The notes under the pieces: model-generated
The model's input: the letters and a program-made list of their open reading frames with translations, nothing else
What the model was told of the DNA's origin: nothing
The model's database searches: none
Position numbers and translations under genes: made by a program
Source of the DNA: Actinomycetospora sp. NBRC 106375
GTDB taxonomy: Bacteria; Actinomycetota; Actinomycetes; Mycobacteriales; Pseudonocardiaceae
Direction: 5' to 3'
DNA: 64,000 bases
NCBI RefSeq assembly: GCF_030269665.1
Contig: NZ_BSTS01000003.1
Location: 124,001 to 188,000, forward strand
Part shown: positions 57,953-64,000 of the stretch, one piece after another
Layout of the letters: each line of letters begins with the position of its first letter
Numbering within the stretch: position 1 is the first letter of the stretch

Positions 57953-58921
57953 TCACCGGGCGACGCGATCGGTCGGGCGGGTGCGGGGGCGGGAACGAGG
58001 ACGCGGGCGGGCGCCGGGGATCGAGACCGGGTCGGCGCCGGCGACCACCCGCGAGGTCAGCGTCCCGATGCCCTCGACGGTCAGCGAGACCTCGGAGCCC
58101 GGCGCGAGCGGGGGCAGGTCCTCGTGCGAGGCGCCACGACCCCAGAGCTCGCCGAGGCAGCCGCCGTGGCCGCAGGTGCCGGTGCCGAGGACGTCGCCGG
58201 GGCGGACCTCGGTGCCCCGCGAGGCGTACGCCACGAGGTCGCCGAGAGGCCAGCCCATGTTCGAGAGGAGATCCTCGCCGACGACGCGGCCGTCGACCGA
58301 CGCCGTCATCGCGAGGTCGAGGAAGCCCTCGGCGTCCGGGGTGAACTCGTCGGCGGTGACGAGCCACGGTCCGAGCGTCGTCGCGGTGTCCTTGCCCTTG
58401 GCGGGGCCGAGGCCGACCTGCATCTCGCGCGACTGGATGTCCCGGGCGGACCAGTCGTTGAGGACCGTCAGCCCGGCGACGTGGCCCCACCCGTCGTCGG
58501 GAGCGACGTCGCGGCCGGACCGCCCGATGACGACGCCGACCTCGAGCTCGAAGTCGAGCACGGAGCACCCGGGCGGCACCGGGACGTCGTCGGCCGGGCC
58601 GAGCGTCGCGTAGGGGTTGGAGAAGTAGAACGTCGGCGCGTCGTACCAGGCCTCGGGGATGCCGTTGCCGCCCCGCATCCCCTCCACGTGCTCCTCGAAC
58701 GCGACGAAGTCGCGCACGGTCGGCGGCTGGAGCGGAGCGAGCAGCCGGACCGCGTCCAGCGCCACGGCCGGCGCCGACAGGGCATCGCGGCCCGCCTCCG
58801 GCAGCGTCCCGGCGCGCAGCAGGTCCAGCATCGTGACCGCGGTGTCCAGCAGGTGCACGTGGTCGTCGACCACGATCCCGACCCGGGCCGTCCCGTCGGC
58901 CAGGACCGTCGCGAGGCGCAT
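57953..58921 (-). CDS. Fumarylacetoacetate hydrolase (FAH) family protein, copy 1
   Basis: 322 residues. FAH-fold metal ligands are in DFELEVGVVIG, with later GLTVLNDWSARDIQ and KGKDTATTLGPWLVT; WSARDIQ is the family signature. It would hydrolyse or hydrate an acylpyruvate or 2-oxo-enoate from ring cleavage. The ATG overlaps the extradiol dioxygenase stop. The end is Arg/Pro-rich and probably disordered. Confidence 0.85.
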   Translation of the reverse strand: MRLATVLADGTARVGIVVDDHVHLLDTAVTMLDLLRAGTLPEAGRDALSAPAVALDAVRLLAPLQPPTVRDFVAFEEHVEGMRGGNGIPEAWYDAPTFYFSNPYATLGPADDVPVPPGCSVLDFELEVGVVIGRSGRDVAPDDGWGHVAGLTVLNDWSARDIQSREMQVGLGPAKGKDTATTLGPWLVTADEFTPDAEGFLDLAMTASVDGRVVGEDLLSNMGWPLGDLVAYASRGTEVRPGDVLGTGTCGHGGCLGELWGRGASHEDLPPLAPGSEVSLTVEGIGTLTSRVVAGADPVSIPGARPRPRSRPRTRPTDRVAR

Positions 58922-59856
58922 CAGACGGGCGGCGCGACGAAGACGCCGCGGTCGGGGTCGTTGAACGACTTCGTGGCGACGAACTCGCTCATCGGGTTCG
59001 CGGTGCCCCACTGGTCGGAGACCATCGGGTCGGTGAAGTCGTGCAGCGACGGGTGCCAGGTGTCCTCGTCGAGGCACTCGAGCTCGGTCGTGTACTCGAC
59101 GGTGTTGCCCTGCGGGTCGAGGAAGTAGGAGAAAGTGTTGTTCCCGGCCAGGTGCCGCCCCGGGCCCCACACCTTCTCGACCCCGGCGCGCAGCAGCCGC
59201 CCGGTGCCGCGCATGTACTCGTCGATGCCACGCAGCTCGAAGCTCGCGTGGTGCAGCGACACGTGCGGGCAGCGGGCGATCGCCAGGGAGTGGTGCTGCG
59301 GGTTGCAGCGCAGGAACCACATCATCTCGCCCATGTGCGGGGAGAACAGCGTGTCGGAGAGCCTGAAGTCGAGGTGACGGTCGTACCAGGCGACCAGCGC
59401 CTCGGGCTGCGGCGAGTTGATCACGACGTGGGAGAGCCTCACGGGCACCGACTCGCCCTCCTCGACGCGGCGGTGCGCGCGGGTGGCGACGTCGGCGGAC
59501 ACCTCGATCGTGCGGCCCTCGAGGTCGAAGAACCGGAAGCCGTAGCCGCCGCCCGGGGTCGCCAGCTTGTCGGGCGTGCTGACCAGCGTGACGCCCTCCC
59601 GGCCGAGCTTCTCGGCGAGCGCGTCGACGTCCGCCGGGGTCGCGGCGCCGAAGGCGATGAGGTCGACGCGCTTGTCCGCGTCGGCCCGCAGCCGCACCTG
59701 GTACTGCTCGGGCGAGCCCTCGGCGGCGAGGAAGGCGATGCCGGTGTCGGTGGTCTCGGGGGTGAGCTTCCAGAGATCGCGGTAGAACGCGAGCTGGGTG
59801 TCGAAGTCGGGCACGGCGAGGTCGACGTGCCGGAGGTGGGTGATCAGGCGGTCCAT
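58921..59856 (-). CDS. VOC-family extradiol ring-cleavage dioxygenase
   Basis: 311 residues with two VOC domains. Residues 1-~130 (LRHVDLAVPDFD...) form the N domain; the C domain has the His-His-Glu iron site in LSHVVINSPQ, VSLHHASFEL and NTVEYTTE. This is the type-I extradiol layout (2,3-dihydroxybiphenyl or catechol 2,3-dioxygenase). It opens a catechol-like ring next to the hydroxyls. It is 12 bases downstream of the flavin monooxygenase gene. Confidence 0.88.
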   Translation of the reverse strand: MDRLITHLRHVDLAVPDFDTQLAFYRDLWKLTPETTDTGIAFLAAEGSPEQYQVRLRADADKRVDLIAFGAATPADVDALAEKLGREGVTLVSTPDKLATPGGGYGFRFFDLEGRTIEVSADVATRAHRRVEEGESVPVRLSHVVINSPQPEALVAWYDRHLDFRLSDTLFSPHMGEMMWFLRCNPQHHSLAIARCPHVSLHHASFELRGIDEYMRGTGRLLRAGVEKVWGPGRHLAGNNTFSYFLDPQGNTVEYTTELECLDEDTWHPSLHDFTDPMVSDQWGTANPMSEFVATKSFNDPDRGVFVAPPV

Positions 59857-59868
59857 CGGTGCTCCGGT

Positions 59869-60996
59869 TCAGGGGCGCTGCGCGAGCAGCGCGGCGGTCC
59901 GGGCCATCAGCCCGGGGACGTCGGCGGTGCCGCCCGCCTGCGGCGGGGGCTCGTGGTCGAGCAGCCAGCGGGCGAGCTGCACGGAGCCCGCCACCACCGC
60001 GGCGGCCCGATCCCGACGACGGGCGGTGTAGGCCGTGAGCGCGGCGTCGAGGTCGTCGCCGGCCTGCAGCTCCTCGACCAGGACGCTCGCGTCCTCGAGC
60101 GCCATCGCGGCGCCCTGGGCCAGGGTGGGCGGGCACGAGTGCGCGGCGTCGCCCGCGAGCACGACCCGCCCGCGGTGCCAGGGCCCGTCGACGAGGTGGT
60201 GGGTGAACCAGGTGTAGTTCACCCGGGACGGGTCGGTCATCCGCTCGCGGATCTCGGTCCACGGCCCGCCGTAGTGGGCGGCCAGCTCGCGCATGGTGGC
60301 GAGCCGCTCGTCGGGGGACAGGCCGGTCCGGTCGGCCGCGTCCTCGACGAGGTAGGCGTAGAGCGAGTCGTCGCCGGTGGGGCAGTAGCCGGCGATGTGG
60401 GCGGCGCCGCCGTAGGTCAGGTCGGTGCGGGTGACCGACGGGGGCCGCGTCGTGAAGACCCGCCAGATGCCCATGCCGATCGGCTCGGGGCGGGTGTCGA
60501 TCCCGAGCTGCGCCCGGACGCCGGAGTTGAGGCCGTCGGCGCCGACGACGAGGTCGTGGATCGCGCGTGTGCCGTCCGAGCAGACGACCTCCCCGGACTC
60601 GCCGACGCTCTCCGCGCGGACCCCGGTGCGGACCTTCACGCCGACCTCGGCGGCCCGCTCGGCGAGCAGGCGGGCCATCTCCCCGCGCGGCATCCCGACG
60701 GTCGCGGGCAGGTCCGGCCCGCCGGTGCGCGCGTCGGGGATGACGGCGAGGACGCCGCCGTCGGGGGTGCGCAGGCCGACCTCGTCGAACGCGTAGCCGT
60801 GAGCGAGCACGTCGTCGAGCACCCCGAGGTCGCGGAAGACCCGCAGCGCGTTGCCCTGCAGCGTGATCCCGGACCCCGAGCTGCCGATCTCGGGCGTCGC
60901 CTCGACGAGGTCGACGGCCACCCCGGCGCGGGCCAGCAGGATCGCGGTGGCGGCGCCGGCGGCACCCCCGCCCACCACCAGTGCGTTCTGGATCAT
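59869..60996 (-). CDS. FAD-dependent aromatic hydroxylase-like monooxygenase
   Basis: 375 residues. The FAD-binding VVGGGAAGAATA, the DG motif (DLVVGADGLNS) and GDAAHSCPPTLAQGAAMALEDA are the class A flavin monooxygenase signatures. It would hydroxylate an aromatic substrate to give the ring-cleavage diol. The ATG at 60996 overlaps the cyclase stop; a GTG at 60999 is the alternative. Confidence 0.88.
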   Translation of the reverse strand: MIQNALVVGGGAAGAATAILLARAGVAVDLVEATPEIGSSGSGITLQGNALRVFRDLGVLDDVLAHGYAFDEVGLRTPDGGVLAVIPDARTGGPDLPATVGMPRGEMARLLAERAAEVGVKVRTGVRAESVGESGEVVCSDGTRAIHDLVVGADGLNSGVRAQLGIDTRPEPIGMGIWRVFTTRPPSVTRTDLTYGGAAHIAGYCPTGDDSLYAYLVEDAADRTGLSPDERLATMRELAAHYGGPWTEIRERMTDPSRVNYTWFTHHLVDGPWHRGRVVLAGDAAHSCPPTLAQGAAMALEDASVLVEELQAGDDLDAALTAYTARRRDRAAAVVAGSVQLARWLLDHEPPPQAGGTADVPGLMARTAALLAQRP

Positions 60997-61982
60997 CACT
61001 TCACCGCGATCGGGTTGACGGGGGATCCGACGGCACCGGTGATGCGCAAGGGGGCCGCGGTCAGGAAGAAATCGTGGCGGCCGTCGGCCGCGCAGTCGGC
61101 GGCGAGGCCGTCGAGGTCCCACATCTCGCCGAGGAACAGCCCGAGGTGCGGGATGGCGACCTGGTGCAGCGGCTGGAAGGCGACCTCGAACTCGTTGGGC
61201 CGCACCTCCACCCCCCACGTGTCCGTGGCGATCGCCGCGATGTCGCGGTCGTGCAGCCAGTCCAGCGTGGTGAACGACAGGCCCGGCGCCGGCCCGCCCG
61301 CGTAGCCGCCCCAGCCCTCGCGCCGGGTGCGGGCGTACTGGCCGGTGCGCACGCACACGATGTCGCCGGGCCGGACCTCGACGCCGTGGGCGCGGGCGAC
61401 CTCGTCGAGCTCGTCGGCGGTGATCGGGTACGAGTCCGGCAGCTCGCCCCGGTCGTCGCCGAGCACACGCCCGGCGTCGAGCAGCACCCCGCGCCCGGCG
61501 AGGTGGGCGGCGGCGGTCTCGATCCCGGTGAGCCGGTCGCCCTCGACGCGGACCACCGCGGCGGCGTCGCGGCCGTTCCACGCCTTGCCGTGGTCGAAGA
61601 TGTGACCCAGGCCGTCCCACTGGGTCGAGCACTGCAACGGCATCGCGATGACGTCGTCGGCGCCGCCGATGCCGTGCGGGAACTCGCCGTCGAGGGCCTC
61701 GTGGCCGGTGCCGAGCATCGTGTGCACCGGGTTGGTGCGCTTCTTCCAGCCGTTCTGCGGGCCGGTCTCGTCGAAGGGCTGCGACAGCGAGAACGCGGTG
61801 CCCGTGCGGACGCACGCCGCGCCCTCGACCCGCTTCGCGGGCGTGAGCAGGTTCAGCGAGCCCAGGACGTCGTCGGGACCCCAGCGGCCCCAGCGCGAGA
61901 CGCGGGCGACGACGGCGGCGACGGCCTCCTCGGGCTTCGCCGGGTCGTGGCCGGCGGCGACGACGGCGGTGGTGTCGGTCAT
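60996..61982 (-). CDS. Cyclase family protein (kynurenine formamidase-like, PF04199)
   Basis: 328 residues. The family core is present as CSTQWDGLGHIFDHG, a variant of the usual HxGTHxD metal motif, together with the IVCVRTGQYAR and VAIPHLGLFLGEMWDLD segments. Members hydrolyse formamides or lactam/lactone-type bonds; the changed first half of the metal motif is the subtype with Q-W-D. It is translationally coupled on both sides. Confidence 0.82.
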   Translation of the reverse strand: MTDTTAVVAAGHDPAKPEEAVAAVVARVSRWGRWGPDDVLGSLNLLTPAKRVEGAACVRTGTAFSLSQPFDETGPQNGWKKRTNPVHTMLGTGHEALDGEFPHGIGGADDVIAMPLQCSTQWDGLGHIFDHGKAWNGRDAAAVVRVEGDRLTGIETAAAHLAGRGVLLDAGRVLGDDRGELPDSYPITADELDEVARAHGVEVRPGDIVCVRTGQYARTRREGWGGYAGGPAPGLSFTTLDWLHDRDIAAIATDTWGVEVRPNEFEVAFQPLHQVAIPHLGLFLGEMWDLDGLAADCAADGRHDFFLTAAPLRITGAVGSPVNPIAVK

Positions 61983-62923
61983 CGCTCGGCCACCACGCGC
62001 GTCGTCTGCGTGCCCAGGCCCGTGATCGAGCCCCTCATGACGTCCCCGTCGCGCAGCAGCCGGCCGCGGGCCATGCCGTTGCCGGCGGGGCTGCCGGTGA
62101 GGACGAGGTCGCCCGGGTGCAGCGGCGTGATCTCCGAGGCCGCGGCCACCAGGGCGGCCACGTCGAAGAGCATGTCCTTGGTGGTCTCGTCCTGCATGAC
62201 TCCGCCGTCAGGACCGTCCAGCTCGAGGCGGATGCGCAGGTCGGACGGGTCGACGTCGCTGGCGGCGACGAGCCACGGACCGAGCGGGGTGAAGCCCGGG
62301 CCGTTCTTGCCGCGGAACCAGTCGGTGCCGATCTCGGGCATGTCCCGGCGGAACACCTGGTCGCGGGCGGTGAGGTCGTTGGCGATCGTGTAGGCAGCGA
62401 CGTGGTCGAGGGCGCGGGCCCGGTCGACGCGGAACGCCTCGCGGCCGATCACCGCGGCCAGCTCGAGCTCCCAGTCGAACTGCTGTGTCCACGACGGGAT
62501 GACGACGTCGTCGGCCGGGCCGGTGACGGCCGACGGCAGGCCGATGAACAGGTAGGGCGTGCCCTCGGCGGCGCGCCGGTCCATCATCGCCGCGACCTCG
62601 GCCCGGATCTCCGCGTCCGGGCGGGTGCCGCGCTCCGCGTGGTGGGCGGCGGCGAGGTCGATGACGTGGGTGCGGTAGTTCGCGCCGGACTGGAGGATCT
62701 GTCCGGGCTCGACCGGGGCGAGGACCTCGAGACCGTCGAGCGGCACCCCGTCGCCGGCGGCCAGGGCGTCCAGCCGCGGCAGCGCGCGGTCCCAGTCGGC
62801 GAGCAGCTCCCGCGTGGTCGCGCCGACCTCGCTGGCGTCGACGACGCTCCCCGCGTCCGTCACGAGCCCGGGGAACCGGTGCCCGCCGGCCCCGGCGAAC
62901 GTGCCCAGCCTGATCGCCCCCAT
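61979..62923 (-). CDS. Fumarylacetoacetate hydrolase (FAH) family protein, copy 2
   Basis: 314 residues. FAH-fold segments QFDWELELAAVIG, AYTIANDLTARDQVF, KNGPGFTPLGPWLV and LTGSPAGNG are clear. It lies first in the operon; its stop overlaps the cyclase start. I chose the ATG at 62923 (MGAIRLGTF), preceded by GGAGGG; an earlier GTG at 62965 would begin inside the 14-base palindrome. Confidence 0.85.
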   Translation of the reverse strand: MGAIRLGTFAGAGGHRFPGLVTDAGSVVDASEVGATTRELLADWDRALPRLDALAAGDGVPLDGLEVLAPVEPGQILQSGANYRTHVIDLAAAHHAERGTRPDAEIRAEVAAMMDRRAAEGTPYLFIGLPSAVTGPADDVVIPSWTQQFDWELELAAVIGREAFRVDRARALDHVAAYTIANDLTARDQVFRRDMPEIGTDWFRGKNGPGFTPLGPWLVAASDVDPSDLRIRLELDGPDGGVMQDETTKDMLFDVAALVAAASEITPLHPGDLVLTGSPAGNGMARGRLLRDGDVMRGSITGLGTQTTRVVAER

Positions 62924-62951
62924 GGGCGTGCCCTCCGCATCGAGAGTCCGT

Positions 62952-62965
62952 GTGGTCGCGACCAC
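62952..62965. promoter_or_regulatory. Perfect palindrome in the LysR/operon divergent region
   Basis: GTGGTCGCGACCAC, 14 bases, 29 bases before the FAH gene start. A second dyad GATGCC-G-GGCATC is at 63006-63018. Either could be the LysR-bound site. Confidence 0.45.
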
Positions 62966-63073
62966 GATGCGGTCGGGGCGCAGCAGCCCGGAAGCCCGAA
63001 CCGCTGATGCCGGGCATCGGCGGGATGGATGCCCCGGTTGAAGCGCGCGCGGCGGGCCCGGTATCCCTACGGG

Positions 63074-64000
63074 ATGGACGAGGACGCGGCACCGCGGCCG
63101 CTCCGGCTCGCCAACCTCGACCTCAACCTGCTGCTCTCCCTGCGTGCCCTGCTCGCCGAGCGGAACGTGACCCGGGCGGCCGCCGCGCTCGGCCTGTCAC
63201 AGCCCGCGGTCAGCGCGGCCCTGGCCCGGCTGCGGCGGCACTTCGGCGACGAGCTGCTGGTCCGTGTCGGCAACCGCTACGAGCTGACACCGCTGGCGGC
63301 CGGTCTCGTGGACCGGGTGCAGGGCGCGGTCGCGGGCGTCGAGCGGGTGTTCTCCGCCGCCCCCGACTTCGACGCCACCGACAGCACGCGGGAGTTCACG
63401 CTCCTCGTCTCCGACTACGCGACGAGCGTGCTCGGCCCGCCGCTCGCGGCCGCCTTCGCCCGCTCCGCACCGAACGCCCGGCTGCGCCTGTGCCCGCACC
63501 GCCCCGAGGACGTCACCGGTGCCGCCGAACGCCTCCGTGGCGTGGACGGGCTGCTGCTGCCCCACGGTTTCGTCGACGACCTGCCTTTCATCGACCTCTA
63601 CGAGGACCACTGGGTCGTCCTGGTCGCGACCGCCAACGAGCGGGTCGGGGCGGAGATCACCCTCGACGATCTCGCCACGTTGCCGTGGGTCACCGTCTAC
63701 CACCGCCCGACGGCGTTCACCCCGGCCGCCCAGCAGCTGCGGGCCCACGGCATCGAGCCCCGGGCGCAGGTCGTGGTGGAGTCCTTCCTGCCGATCCCGG
63801 ACCTCGTCGCCGGCACCGACCGGGTGGCCCTCGTCCAGGCCCGCCTCGCGGCGCGCCTGCGGCCCGGCGGCGGTGTGCGGGCGCTGCCCTGCCCCTTCAC
63901 GGTGACGCCGCTGGTGGAGGCGATGTGGTGGCACCCGACGTACGACACGGACGCGGCCCACCGGTGGCTGCGCGGCCTGATCACCGAGGTCAGCGCGGTC
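63074..64000 (+). CDS. LysR family regulator (runs off the right edge)
   Basis: An uninterrupted frame of 309 codons with no stop before the window ends, so the C-terminus is missing by a few residues at least. The HTH is at residues ~12-60 (LDLNLLLSLRALLAERNVTRAAAALGLSQPAVS), the NodD/LinR-like subgroup. The effector domain has TREFTLLVSDYATSV and PWVTVYHRP. It diverges from the catabolic operon and probably controls it with an aromatic effector. Confidence 0.9.
   Translation, partial: MDEDAAPRPLRLANLDLNLLLSLRALLAERNVTRAAAALGLSQPAVSAALARLRRHFGDELLVRVGNRYELTPLAAGLVDRVQGAVAGVERVFSAAPDFDATDSTREFTLLVSDYATSVLGPPLAAAFARSAPNARLRLCPHRPEDVTGAAERLRGVDGLLLPHGFVDDLPFIDLYEDHWVVLVATANERVGAEITLDDLATLPWVTVYHRPTAFTPAAQQLRAHGIEPRAQVVVESFLPIPDLVAGTDRVALVQARLAARLRPGGGVRALPCPFTVTPLVEAMWWHPTYDTDAAHRWLRGLITEVSAV

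Overview
This window is about 64 kb of very GC-rich DNA with many GTG starts, tight stop/start overlaps and actinobacterial gene order. The rimP-nusA-ylxR-infB-ylxP-rbfA-nrnA-MATE, truB-ribF-rpsO-pnp-M16-dapB, thyX/rnj and ftsK blocks follow the same relative order as in Mycobacterium. The WS/DGAT acyltransferase, the DUF222/HNH protein and a single-subunit cytochrome b SdhC also fit. I infer a member of the Pseudonocardiales; genus cannot be fixed from the sequence alone.

Layout. 0-3.9 kb: YjbQ-like protein, SDR oxidoreductase, a one-pass membrane protein, and a ferritin-like/Tat-lipoprotein pair. 4-12.9 kb: translation and RNA core (rimP, nusA, ylxR, infB, ylxP-like, rbfA, nrnA-like, MATE exporter). 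12.9-16.2 kb: small proteins, GrpB-like protein and a geranylgeranyl-reductase-like flavoprotein. 16.2-24.2 kb: truB, ribF, an HTH protein, rpsO, pnp, M16 protease, dapB. 24.3-29.8 kb: GNAT, beta-carbonic anhydrase, WS/DGAT with a CoA-transferase, and a YcaQ-like protein. 29.7-34.2 kb: a LysR gene divergent from sdhC-sdhA-sdhB. 34.2-39.8 kb: DUF4097-like and ribbon-helix-helix proteins, thyX, a TIGR03085-like protein, RNase J, NUDIX.

39.8-50.5 kb is an accessory block lying between rnj and ftsK. It holds a glutathione-independent formaldehyde dehydrogenase on the plus strand. On the minus strand it holds a cupredoxin-like PQQ-associated protein, a PQQ alcohol dehydrogenase, pqqA copy 2, a rubredoxin, an R2-like diiron protein, pqqA copy 1, pqqB, pqqC, pqqD, pqqE, a GDT1-like protein and a Ca2+/cation antiporter. 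This reads as alcohol (perhaps methanol) oxidation through formaldehyde, with in-house cofactor synthesis. The unusual points are two near-identical PqqA precursors each bounded by strong hairpins, a rubredoxin/diiron pair between them, a DYD (lanthanide-type) metal site in the dehydrogenase, and no recognisable export signal on either the dehydrogenase or its cupredoxin partner.

51-56.7 kb: a CYTH-like protein, ftsK and a DUF222/HNH protein. 56.8-64 kb: a translationally coupled six-gene operon for ring cleavage of an unassigned aromatic or heteroaromatic compound, divergent from a LysR regulator that runs off the right edge. No rRNA, tRNA, CRISPR array, insertion sequence or phage gene was recognised.
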